From: Cryptomeria japonica
Lineage: Eukaryota > Streptophyta > Pinopsida > Cupressales > Cupressaceae
Length of the DNA: 64,000 nt
Direction of reading: 5' to 3'
Assembly: GCF_030272615.1 (NCBI RefSeq)
Contig: NC_081410.1
Location: forward strand, 288,919,957 to 288,983,956
Shown here: one piece after another, positions 36,853 to 49,233 of the stretch
Layout of the letters: each line of letters starts with the position of its first letter
Numbering within the stretch: position 1 is the first letter of the stretch
Notes under the pieces: model-generated
Database searches by the model: none
Seen by the model: only the letters and a program-made list of their open reading frames with translations
What the model was told of the DNA's origin: nothing
Program-made: the position numbers and the translations under genes

Positions 36853-37373
36853 ATGATGATGCACATACATAGTTGGATTGTTAGGGGCTTGGAGATGTCT
36901 GATAGAAAATATGTGGTTAGGAAATGGTGTAACAGTATCAAGGAAAAATACATTATTTTACTCCAATAAATTAAAGTGGTAGGGTTCCAAGCTTATACTA
37001 TGTTGAAATTTATGTGGGCTCAGGCCATAGGGTTCCACTCCAATCATGATAGGGGTAAAGGTGGTACTGCCATTTTGGTTGGTCCTAAGTGGGCAAATAA
37101 GATCATTGCTAATGGTGTTCCCCCCTGCCAAAGGGATTCATGGGTCAATTTTAAAGAGAAAGACCGTGTCTTTGGTATTTGCAATAAATATGTTGCTAAT
37201 GATTATAGAGATAGAGCCAGTTTATGGGATTGGTTGACAACCAGTCTCCTAAATGCCCACTAGAGTTTTGTGGGTGATTTTAACATGATAGAACATGGTG
37301 AGGACAAAAGTGGTGGTAATAAGCATTGTTGGAAGGGTAATGAACATTTCTTCTAGGCTAAGTTCAAGAGGAG
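36853..37373 (+). pseudogene. LINE ORF2, endonuclease N-terminal part
   Basis: It starts MMMHIHSWIVRGLE at 36853 (family motif near WNVRGLG). It continues to DRGKGGTAILV and the FVGDFNMIEHGEDKSGGN block (37265-37320), which is the GDFN catalytic region of the apurinic-type endonuclease. It is cut at AGGAG (37369-37373) by insertion K. Stops lie at 36967 and 37261. Confidence 0.85.
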
Positions 37374-38340
37374 TGTTGGTTCCCAAAACCACAAATTGGA
37401 AAACCAAAAGACTTGCCAAATCCTCAAGTAGTCCAATCGGCCTTGGCCAACGAACAGGGATGGTCAAAGACCAAATCCCTCTGCACTTTAGGCTCCACTG
37501 AACCTAGGTGGGTATGCCTCTTCCTCTCAAGCACAAAAGAAGTTATTTATAGTGGATTTAAACCTTTAGCAAGTTTAAACAACTGACAAATTATTGTTCT
37601 ACAACTATGCTTTATTATGTGCTTTAAATGAATGCTTTGAAAAGAAATGATTGTGAATGTATATTGAAAATGAGATTGCTTTTAGGACTTAAATGAAATC
37701 TGCATAGATCAGTTCATATAAAATTTGGGAAGAATGTTTTTCTGTCAAGGACCTTGAATGCATATAGATCAAAACATTGAAAAATCAATAACAAACCACT
37801 GCCTCTATCCAGGGATATATATGACACTTTTTGGACAGAATATCTTATCAACTCAAGAGAGAATTTCTCATCAACTATGAAGGTTCAATATGTGTTACAC
37901 AAACAATAAGAACTCAATCTTTCACTTAATGTAGTAGCATGTGATTCACATCATAGAAAATCTATACACAGATTTATCAAGAGGCCAAAGATAATCATCA
38001 ACACAAAAGTGTGCACAATATTTGGAAAAGAAACAACAAACCTTGTATATTAACCTTCAAGAAATGATTGCATACATAAGTTGCACTTGCAGATACTCCA
38101 TTACAAATTGCTTGCACAAAATGGTACTTCTTCTTCCTATAGACTTCCCTAGTACAAATGACTTTCAGTCCTTACAACAACATGATGTTCTATGAAAATA
38201 TCTCATTCCTTTATAAAACTAACTCCCTTTAAATATATATATGAATAGGCACATATGAAAGGACACACCCTTTCACACACAGGAGGGAGTTACAAATAGT
38301 TGCCTTCCCAAAGGACACACCCTTTGGTTTACAAATATAA
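37374..38340 (-). repeat. 3' module of element K shared with element C
   Basis: It aligns along its length with 18240-19196. K's copy has an extra internal block with two AAAGGGTGTGTCC words (38330 and 38270, minus strand) where C has one. Confidence 0.85.
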
Positions 38341-40120
38341 TTACAAGAAAACCCTAAAATATTCATACTAATGATGCTTTAATAATGTGTCTCTTATTCT
38401 CCGCCTTGATATAATTCCTTGGCAAATAGTCATCATCTTCTCAATATCTCCTGCACATTAGAAAAACCAATCAAATCCCTTTGATTTGACCATTAACTAT
38501 ATCTTAACTTTGATTAGGTAATAATCCTTTATGTAAAATACTTGTTTTAGGATAATTCACTTAAATCAAAGTATTTTATACTTGTAACAATTTTCCCTAA
38601 TAATAGTTCTCATTAAATAACATAAGGTGAAATATTTTATATAGCAAATAAAAGCATATACTTCCCTGTGTAAAAATGATATCCATGGGAAAACTTCTAA
38701 TACCTTTTCACCTTTTAGGGAAATCTAAAATAGGTTGGAAATATTTAATCACATGGACATATCCTTGCAAATACAAATCAAACCATTAAGTACATGATAT
38801 GAATAATATACCCTAAAAAAATATTCAATTTATACACATAAAGCAAAAAATATGCATATGAAAGGATTGCATTACAACATTAATATTCATCTCTAATAAA
38901 TACAATTTCATCACTTTGTTTGTGGTAAAAGTACATTTTCTCAAAATAACAATAATTACACTTTGATGCTTAAAAAACATTATAATTATTTACCCTAATG
39001 TAAAAAGTGTTCAACTCAATAATTAGGGTAAACATATTTATAGAAAAAAAATCATTTATTCGATAATTATCTATAATTCATTACTTTTACTATATGTCAA
39101 AAGGCATTTATAAATAAACTATAGTTACTTCCTTTGACCAAGATATTGCCTTATCAAAAACAATACAATATAGAAAATGAAATAATGATTTTCCCCTTTT
39201 GGTAAAAATGTATCCTTTAGTAATCAATAATATTCACATTATGCTTTTTGAAAAATAAAAAATATTTACCCTAATATAAATCATTCAATGAATTTTAAAG
39301 GGTAAAATATATAATAAAATGATTTAATTACTTTATAGTACAACAACCTGATAAAATATCCTGCACACAAATTAAACCAATCAAATTCATTAGTAAATCA
39401 TATATCACTCTTGATTAGGTTTTTCTTTTGCAAGATTAATAATCCCCCTTTTTTATATAAATAATTTTTAAAGGTAATCCATTTGTATCTAAGTATTTTA
39501 AACCTTTGAAAAAATATTAGTTATAAAATAAGACATTCATCCTTTGGCTTCAATATTCAAAAATAATAAATTTCACCCTAATGTATATATTTTTATTTTA
39601 ATGAATTAGGAAAAAAAAAGATCAATCAAATGAAAATAATACAAGATGACATGCTAAATATTTAAAGGTCACTCAAGTCACGTATGTCAAATGTATTTTT
39701 TCTTTTTTGACAAAATCAACGCCTTAGTACTATCTAAAATGTAATAAATAATATTAAAATATTATTTACATTAAAATATAATAGGTAGAGTTACTTTCTA
39801 GAATGCCTTTACAAATGATAAAGCTATAACCTAAATCATAATATCATAATGTTATATTAAATTTAGGTAAGAAATACTTCCTGTTGTCGTGTTGTCATAA
39901 TTCCCTTCTTGACATAATATATTTCTTTATACTCTCTAGAAGGCAATAACATTGAAACATTATCATGAATATATCATATGTTATAAATAAATTTTCCTCA
40001 AAATACTTTTGCAAATAATAAACATTATATCCAAAATAGAATATCAAAATATTATGACTGGATAAGGAATACTCCCTCGGAAAATCTATTTACTTTTGCA
40101 TGTAACATCCTCATCAGCAT
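38341..40120 (-). repeat. AT-rich body of element K with a spaced internal duplication
   Basis: Very AT-rich, with no coding potential. The block at 38446-38640 (ATATCTCCTGCACA, AAACCAATCAAAT, CTTTGATTAGG) recurs in diverged form at 39357-39545, about 910 bp apart. The words TTTACCCTAATRTAAA recur at about 38990, 39265 and 39573. Confidence 0.55.
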
Positions 40121-40366
40121 AACATTTCTCCATCAGGATAGGTAATTTTCTATTACCCCCATGCCCGATGACTCGTTTAGGGTTAGGGTGATGGTTTCAT
40201 TTTATGCCAATCATACTTCCACCGTAGCATATTTAATTTAAAAAACTCGGCCCTTTGGAGAGAAAGTTGTCAATGACAACTCGTACCCAGTGGATCCATT
40301 TTCTTACAAAGCAAGTGAATGGTTGTTGCATATTCCTTTAATAGTGGCACCATTTCAAGCTCCTCA

Positions 40367-40735
<369 letters not shown>

Positions 40736-42230
40736 CTTCAAGATCTATTAAAAGTATTGGAATGATCGTTATTTGCAAATCTGTTCACTGTAGTATATAA
40801 CACCAATTTCCAATACCGTACTAGAAATTAATTAGGGCTTTGATATCAATACACCAACAACAAAAACAAGAGAGCAATATAACAAATAAAGGGCTGATAA
40901 ATGCAATTTGATAAAGAGCTTGTCGTTGCGTAAAAAGGTCTGTCAATTATATTCACCGATCCATTGCGGGTTTCTTTTTGTGCAATGGTGAAAAGAATGG
41001 ATAATTTGCAAAGCCAAAATGAAAGAAAGATTTTAATGAAATTTTCTTTTGTTGGCAACTATGATATCCAAACCCCACCTTGTGCAAATGCCACTTTAAT
41101 TAAAATAATTTACTTTTTTGGAAAAAATTTATTCCTTTTGAGATAAACTCATATTTCCTTTTGTCGACTAACCATGCATCTGATTACCATGAAACTTGGC
41201 CAAAAGTCATGATAATTTAAATAAAACATGGGTTTTATTTCAGATTTCAATTAGCTCACCAAATTTCGGTACTTGCTTTGTAAGCTGGCCTTTTGGAGCT
41301 AGTCACAGGCAATATAAATTAAAATTAATACATCAAATGATCTCTGATCTCTTTGAAAATTAAAATGGAAGCAATTGACATAAAACTATTAGGTGGGTTG
41401 TCCTCCAATTGTTCAAATTCAAAAAAAATTTCCGATGCATTTTTATGTCAAGATCAGCCAGGAAATAATTAAAAAGCATATCAGAACTTCTTCGATCCTT
41501 TCAAAATCGCTCATGGTCATAATCCCGTATACCAAAAAACCTTTCACCAACCGGTTTCTTGAGATCATTATTGAGTGCAAATATTTTGATCACCAAAGTC
41601 AACAACTTTTCATTTCTGAAAATTTCACTAGTGTAAACATTTGAAAACTGCCTTTGGTCTTGCTTTCAAAAACATATCAGATGGGTTGATGAAGGTTTGA
41701 AACCTGAAACATAAATTCATTTTCATACATAGAATCACAAAAAACAATTCATTTGGTAAGAAATCCATTAGGCCAAAAGATAATAAACTCCACAAAGAGC
41801 TCCTAACCAATGTTGTCATCCTGAGGACTCAACAGGAAAGAGCTATCAATGGTTGAATATGACCTTTCAATTCGTGATTTATACATTCTATGAAAATGCA
41901 CATAGATTAGCCTCAAGAGAAACAAGAACTGTTATTAAGAGAATCTACAATTTGGCATAGAACATATTTATGATATACAAAATGCATATGAACAATTAAA
42001 TTGACACAATAGTACTTAGGTGAGAAGAAATTATGAAAAAATAAGTGTACCTGGAATGATTTTGCCTTTGTAACCACATACATATGTAGAAATCGACCAC
42101 CTTGTTCATGCACCAAACCTGGTTTCTTGAGCTGGAAATGGAAGAACCTGCTTGATTATGATTGAACATAGAAATCTGCTTTTTGGCATGAATATGGAAC
42201 TCTAAAATTTTCAAATTTAGGGTTCCAACA
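40736..42230 (-). other. 5' portion of element K, upstream of the RAB2 fragment
   Basis: About 1.5 kb with no recognisable gene. It may include captured RAB2 5' leader or promoter sequence. Short open stretches (for example minus 42304-41996) cross the K/LINE boundary or lack domains and are not supported as genes. Confidence 0.4.
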
Positions 42231-42235
42231 AGGAG

Positions 42236-45200
42236 ATTTAATCTGGTAGATCCCCTGGAGAAGAAAAAGGGATCCTTTTTTGGTATTTGGTTCACATGGT
42301 GCAATAATAAAAGTGGTAAGAAGAGAATGTACTATAGATTGGATAGATGTTATGTAGATGCTTCACTTTTTTCTTTCCCATCTTAGGGGGGGAAGGCCCC
42401 TATTCATGTTTCTCCTGCTAGTATCTCAAATCATTCTCCTATCTTTATCATTGTTAATCTGGACCTTGATCCATCCTCTGTGATCCAACCTAAAAGGGAG
42501 AATGTTTTTAAACTTAATGTCTCTTTGCTTAATGATAAGGAACCGGTGATGCTATTAAGATGGTTTCCCAATTGACCAAGTTGTATATTCCTGATCTCAA
42601 ACCTAGGGAGCAATGGGAGGCTCTTACTATTACCTGGAGGAAAATATTCTAGATCATTGGTAAGAAATATCCTATGTAGAAGTCTAGGGAGGAATGTTTT
42701 ATTTAGATTAGGCTCAATGGTATTGAATAGGAACGTGAGAGTAAGGGGCATGACCTGACCCTAGAGGGGGAGTTATCTTCGGTCAAAAATCTCCCAAGGA
42801 AATTGCAACACTTCAAGATCCAAGGGAAAAAGGTTAGAGCTAAAATGAACTAGCTTAAAGGTGGTGACAAGGGAACCAACTACTTCTTCAATCTTATTAG
42901 AGCCAAGAATAAAAGGGAAATTATTGAAGACATTCAAGTCAACAATTCTATAACCAATGATCTAGTGTCTATTAAGGAGGCTTTTTTAAGTTTCTATAGT
43001 GGTGTCTTTTCTTCTGAACATGGTGTTATGAATTAGGCGGCCCTTGATAAATGCTTTATGTTAATCCCTAAGAAAATTTCCTATGAGGAGGCTAAGGCTT
43101 TGGATCATAAGATCTCTCTGGAGGAGATTAAGGGTGCCATCAATTCACTGGCCAATGGTAAGTCTTCAGGGTTAGATGGGTTACCGTCTGAATTCTATAA
43201 GAAGCACTCGTAATGGATAAGCTTGGAACTATTTTCCCTGTATGAAGATGTATTTAAGCAGGGATCCCTTGGAGAGAACATCAATAAAGGTGTCATCAAA
43301 TTGTTACCTAAAGGTGGGGATAAGACTCTGGTTAAAAACTGGACACCTATTACCCTATTGAATATCTCCTAAAAAATTATTGCAAAAGTATTAGCAAGGA
43401 GGATTGTTGGGTTATTGAACAAATTCATCTCTGCCACTCAGACTGTATTCATTAAAGGTAGATATATTGTAGAAAACTTGGTTACTAGTTGGGAGGAAAT
43501 GCATTGGGCTAAAGCTGATAACCAGAAATGATTCTCTTGTACTTTGAGAAAGCATATGACAAAATTGAGTGGCCCTTCATTAGAGGAATGTTGCAAGATT
43601 TTTCAATTTCCTTCCTATTTCCGTAGATGGATTGATATCATTTTTAAGGACTCCTTCACAATTTTTTGAGGTTAATGGTGAATTATCTGAACCTATCCCT
43701 CTAAGGAGGTCTATTAGGCAAGGTTGCCCCATTGCCCCGACCTTGTTTGTCATTTCTGTTGATGCTCTTTTCTACATTCTGAGAGCTCCTGTACTTGGGC
43801 CTTCTATCGGAAGGCTTACTTTACCTAATGCTGATGATACTGCTTTATTTTTGGCTTTAATGAGGAAAACTTTGATAATTCTATGAATAGACCATAGTTT
43901 TTCTATTTGGCCTCTAGAGAAAAGGTAGCTCCTCACAAATCTACAGTTCTTGGTTGGTCTAATGTTTCTCCAAGTTGGTCCCCTGCAAAGGTTGGCAATG
44001 GGCTGGTCCAAACTCTATTGTAAGGTATCTTGGTATTCCCTTTGCTATTAACCCTTCTACTCAAGATATGTGGCATTGATTATACTCCAAAATTGAGAGG
44101 AAGCATTTAAAATGGAAAACTCACCTTCTCTCCTTGGCTGGTAGAGTGCAAATTGTGCAAAAGGTTCTTTCCTCTCATCATATTTATTGTGCCTTTGCAT
44201 GGGTGTTTGCTAACTATCAAACCAATAAGCTTGACAAGATCATGAGGGACTTTCGATGGTCTGATGGGATGGGTCATAATAAGAGACATCGTGTGAATTA
44301 GAATTGGTGTTGTAGACCAAGGATTATGGGTGGATTGGGTATCAAAGATAGCAGGGCCCATGACATTGCCTTAGCCTCCAAATGGATTGTCAAAGCTCTG
44401 TATTGTAATGAACCTTGGAAGGTGCTGATCAGAAATAATATTGAAAGGTCGGTTATAAAAAAAGGCAAAAAGTGGAAGAATATCCCTTTATGTGATATTG
44501 TATTGGGGGATTATAACATGAAGGTGTTTGGTTCTAATGTATTTGCTTCACTATGAAAGGCATGGCCATAGGTAAGGAGTTTACTCCCATCTAAGGATGT
44601 GCATCTCTCCTTCAGATGTTGTTGTGGACAAATCTATCTGGTGGGGGGCAAACTTAAATAACAAACCTCTTTCTCTGACTCAAAGCTACTCTACTAAGAT
44701 CTAGAATGAAAAAGGTATTTCTCTAACTAGAAATGTACTATTTGACAATGGACTTGGCTCTTGGACAGAGATAAACTCTAAATATGGAATTTCTCCCTCA
44801 CAAAAGAAAACATACTCTCTTATTGGTAAGGCTACTGGTTTTTTCTTCCCTGGTAAGATTTTGGATATTGACTCTTTTTTGAAGCAACTAAAATGGCTGA
44901 ATGGTTCTTCTTTTTTGGACATTTCTATTAAGCAGATTTACACGATGTTGAAGGATGACTACTCAATCTTCACTCAAGTTAATCAGTGTTGGGGTCTTGA
45001 TTGGCCTAAGTCCAGGTGGAAAGTTTTTTTTGATTTTTTTGGCATTCCCCATTGATCCTAAGAAATCTTGTTTTAGATGGCTTCTTCTTCTGAAAAAATT
45101 AGTTGTTGGTTCTTTTTTATCTGTCGAGGGTCCTAAAATTATTAGGTGTGGTGTGTATAATGTATAGGAGTCTTTTGAAACTTGTTTTTTGAATGTAATT

Positions 45201-45685
45201 TTTCTTGTGGTGTGTGGTCCATCTTCCTTGGCTCTCCTATTGTCTAGAACCATTGGCCTGGTCCTTCTTGGAGTGAAATCCTTGCTAGTTTTGTAGAATC
45301 TTTTGACCTTAGGTTGAACTGGTTCTAGTCTGTCTTATCTTGTGAAGTCCTGTAGTTTATCAGGAAAGAAAGAAATGGAGAAGTTTTTCAAAACAAGAGG
45401 AGGAGGGTTATTGGGTTTAATAGTAAACTCACACATGTTTACATTATGTCTTAGGTTTCTGTTGTTTTGGAGATCTCTAAAGATAGGTTCAAGATTCTGG
45501 TCTGGGAAGGTGTTCTTCAGATTTGCAAGGAAGATATCCAGCCTATTCAATACTTCAAGAAACATATGGATATTATACATCCAAAGGATATTGAAGCATT
45601 GACACAGTATATGCAAAGACTCAAGATTGAAGATCTAGATGATCCTTCTACTAGGATTGGGGAGAAAGTTTTAAGAGTTCATTGA
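42236..45685 (+). pseudogene. LINE ORF2: endonuclease end, reverse transcriptase and C-terminal domain
   Basis: It resumes with LVDPLEKKKGSFFGIWFTWC and RMYYRLDRCYVD (endonuclease end, 42245-42360). Reverse transcriptase follows: NGKSSGLDGLPSEFYK (43160), KGVIKLLPKGGDKTLVKNW (43285), RQGCPIAPTLFVISVDAL (43715), and the catalytic box as NADD (43830) where active LINEs have F/YADD. The thumb region has RIMGGLGIKDSRAHDIALAS (44320). The C-terminal domain has WPKSRWKVFFDFFGIP (45002) and an FIRKERN block (45355). Many stops and frame changes are present. Total LINE length without K is about 5.6 kb. No poly-A tail or target duplication was located. Confidence 0.88.
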
Positions 45686-46365
45686 ACAGTGTGGTTCTTC
45701 TTTCTATATGTATATTCACATAGGAGGCAATTTTTCTATACTAATCCTCTTATATATTGTTCATGATGTAAAACCAAGTGATTTGACATAGGGCTATGGC
45801 CTTTTTGATATACATGTAAAAATGATACTTTAGATACTAGAATACATGTAAAATGTAGGACACCAGTCTGATGGCATCTTCAGAATGGTTATGATGTATA
45901 TGTTTTGAACTATTTTAATATTAAATTCTAGTTCGTTTCAGTTTGCCTCTTATGGATATAAAAATGCTTTCTATTTGATTTTATTATTTTTGCTGCCATC
46001 ATGCCACAATAGGATACTTAGCATAATCATCATGTTTTGAAATAGCTTAAATAGTTATTAATTTGTGTGGATATAAGATTTAATTTTCACCATAAAAAAA
46101 TAACAGGTCTATTCTAATTTCTTCTCTAAAGTTAAAGAATAAACTCAGTATCACTTATGAGACGACCTTTTCTACAAGATATCTGAAGTGCTTGACAAAG
46201 AAGTATTTGAAAAAACATAATGTCAGGGATTGGCTGCAAGTGATAGCATCCAATAAGGATCTACATTTTTTTTTGTCTATTAGCTACGTTATTTAAATAT
46301 TTTGTTAAACAATGGAAATAAATTTAATACTGTGATCTTTTTTATGTAATGTTTCTTCCTCTATA

Positions 46366-46370
<5 letters not shown>
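45686..46370. other. LINE 3' flank, no gene seen
   Basis: AT-rich sequence with no ORF or repeat partner that I can see. It may include the LINE 3' untranslated region. It ends at a TA microsatellite. Confidence 0.4.

Positions 46371-46444
<74 letters not shown>
46371..46444. repeat. (TA)37 microsatellite
   Basis: Seventy-four bases of perfect TA repeat. The ORF that reads Tyr-Ile through it is an artefact. Confidence 0.98.
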
Positions 46445-46446
<2 letters not shown>

Positions 46447-46925
46447 CCAGTTCATTCCATTAATTATTTGTACATTGACTATCATTGATTATAATTTTAT
46501 AAATATAAAAAAAAAGATGTTTATCTCGCAAAAAACAAGTGATTAAAAGTCCAACTTACTTCTTGTAATTTTTTTTGCATAATTTCAATATTAAAGAAAG
46601 TCCAACTAACTAGATACATGTACATTGAACACCAAAAATACGTGTCATTGAACATCAACATGAAATAAAGGCTATGGTCAATGGGATGATGAAGCGTTAG
46701 GTGACATGGCGTTTGGGTTGCAGAAATCCTATGTATAATGGGACCCACAGGAATTGACAATGAATATGCAGTGATATTACCTTATGGACCTATGGTATGC
46801 ACATCACTGTCATGAAAGTGAATGGTTAAAATTTATCCTTTATGCGGCTTTAATGTCGGCTTGTGCATACGAATTATACAATTGAACTAGTGCATGTAGA
46901 GGAATGATGGCAAAGTTTGTGATTA

Positions 46926-47525
46926 ATGTCGATGGTCGCTGCCATTGGATGTCAGAAAATAGAGTTGAGTGAGAGGTGTTTAAATCTTGGGTGGATTGGA
47001 AATCTTAATATCATACTGTCTGCACTAACAACATTTGCCATTGTCTTGGGTTTCTTAAGCAACATGGAAGCCAATTTCTCCTTCCATACTGATAAGAAAT
47101 TAGTCCCATTTTTAGGATGATTTACAGATAGGAGGCTGAAAGGTTTGTTCTTATTTAAGGATGAGTGGTTGTACGAGAGTGTGAAAATACTGCTGGGAGA
47201 GGAAATTGTCCATGTAGGTCATCGCTATAGGACAAACATGGAGGCATATTCATTGATTGTTTCTTGGGGTTTCCAATTTGAGGACGAGGTGGACAAGGTA
47301 AAAAATACCCTCAGAGTTGTAATTCATGGGAACTACCTATTAAATCTAGATAGTGTGTGTGCTGATGTGAACCTGAAGGTGGGCATTGTTCCTGAGATAG
47401 GGTTGGCTGGTCTGGTGGCACCGCTACCACTCATTCAATGGGATGGTGATGATTTGAAGGCAATCTGCAAAGCTCTTTCTTGGCACAAGTGGAAGGCCTT
47501 CAAAATGTTTGTAAGGTTGATGTAG
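46926..47525 (+). pseudogene. Unidentified ORF remnant
   Basis: One frame runs from 46926 to 47525 with a single TGA at 47118. It includes NFSFHTDKKLVPFLG, then LFLFKDEWLYESVKILLGEE and GIVPEIGLAGLVAPLPLIQWD. It has 200 codons without frameshift, which is more than chance in this AT-rich setting. No family is recognised. It could be a remnant of another transposon protein. Confidence 0.35.
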
Positions 47526-48000
47526 TTTGATGAGGTTTTAATGGTCCTTCATGAAGTAGCACATGCAAAGGTGGGTCGAGAGTTGTGACCGAGACCCAAG
47601 ACTACCCAAGCAATGAAGAGACTCTCAGAATTATATGGTGACCAAGAGTACAGGCAATTCTAGGTTAATCTATTTGTATCTTTTTTATCCATGTCCGTTT
47701 TCTCCCAAGGCCCAACTTTGTATGTATGGGGGGATGTCTGCTACAAATTTTGGTACGCCGAATTGGAATTCTGGGGTTTTTGCATGTAGTAGGGTTTTAT
47801 TTTTTGTTGGGAATGGTGGTTTTGGCCCTTGGGGTTTTTTTTGTGGTGGCAGAACTCTAGTAGTTTTACTATACCACATATACTTGCATATTTGTAATAT
47901 TTTATTTTCAAGTAATAAAATACAAAAATTATCAATTAAAAAAATGAAATATCATGCAAGTTTTGAAATTACATATTTAATTCATTATAAATTTATATAC
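47526..48000. other. No gene seen
   Basis: The stretch has G/T-rich runs (47640-47880) and then AT-rich sequence. Overlapping ORFs on both strands give no domain. Confidence 0.4.
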
Positions 48001-48840
48001 TGTCATCCATTGGATGAGCGCAAATCAACGACGTGAGGTGTATTTTGGGCCGAACATGGGAACGATAAATAGTTTTTGCAAACTTCTAACAGAAGACTTC
48101 CATAAATGATAAACATTTTTTGCAAACTTCTAACGGAAGACTTCCATAAACAATAAACATTTAATTAAGTATAGTTAAATTCTAAATTTGCAATTGTATA
48201 CTTAATTAAATTTAATAAGCTCTATTTCGGGTAGAAGTTGAAAAGGATTAAAAAGTCTTCAAAACCATTCTCAAAAAGTGACTCGTGTCTGTTGATGTGG
48301 CCAAAAAATGGTAAAAGTCCTGGGACCCACGACAACTAACAAAAGATAGCATCATTCGTTGGATGAGCACAGATCAATGGCTGAGGGTGGATTTTGGTCC
48401 GAATGTGGGAAGCAAACACATTTGTGATAACTTCGCCCAAAAATGAATGTTTTACATTTAGTTAACTATAATTAAGTCTATAAAGCTCTATTTCGGGTGG
48501 AAGTTGAAAAGGATTAAAAATACTTAAAAAACGGTATGAAAAAGTGACTCGAGTCTGGTGATGTGCCCGAAAAATGGAAAAAGTTATGGGACCCATGATA
48601 ACTAACAATAGATACCATCATATGTTGGATGAGCATAGATCAACAACTTAGGATGGATTTTGGCCCGAATGTGGAAAGTAAACACATTTTTGAGAACTTG
48701 ACCCGGAATTGAATCTTTTACATTTAATTATCTATAATTAAGCTTTATTTCGGGTGGAAGTTGAAAAGGATTAAAAAGATTTCAAAAACAGTCTAGAAAA
48801 GTGACTCGTCGCTCGAGTCTAGTGATGTGTCCACTATCCT
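48001..48840 (+). repeat. Tandem repeat array, about 260-bp period, ~3 copies
   Basis: The anchor TCTATTTCGGGTRGAAGTTG, followed by AAAAGGATTAAAAA, occurs at 48221, 48487 and about 48744. The anchor GTTGGATGAGCRYAGATCAA occurs at about 48010, 48358 and 48622. Each unit also holds AAGTGACTCG and TGGGACCCAYGA. A separate 44-bp tandem duplication lies at 48073-48116 and 48117-48160 inside the first spacer. Confidence 0.8.
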
Positions 48841-49233
48841 CAAAATTTAGACTAAATAAATGAATGTTTTGTCCTTCGACGATGAATAGATATTAATAAT
48901 AATTTATAAATTTACAACAGGATTCTAGAAATTTTGCCCTTTAGGTATTACTTTTTTACTTTTCAGTGTTTTCAAAATAAGTGACTCATAATAGTATTTC
49001 ATTTCATGGACAAACCAATAAAACTAGGGAGATTCATAAATGACTACTAGATTGAGGAATGCAAGTTGTAACATAGTCTGTTTGCACCAATCTAGTGAAA
49101 TAGAAATTTCAGGTAAAATCTAGAACACCTACATCCCGCGTTTTTTACTTTTTTTAATCTTGTGGTTCAATTTGAGGGTTAGCATTTTCAAGATTGTAAC
49201 TAGCATTATTTTTAATTATTAAAAATAACAACA

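Noticed and set aside
36187-36953. Minus-strand ORFs up to 145 codons opposite the LINE
   Set aside because: They are antisense shadows of LINE ORF1/ORF2; the plus strand has the DUF4283 and zinc-knuckle evidence.
40825-40852. Primer-binding site of element K (TGATATCAAAGC on the minus strand)
   Set aside because: Two mismatches to the initiator-Met site, and the flanking 40852-42230 does not match 37374-38750, so there is no LTR pair to support it.
46349-46546. 65-codon ORF across the TA repeat
   Set aside because: It is the two-residue Tyr-Ile translation of a microsatellite.
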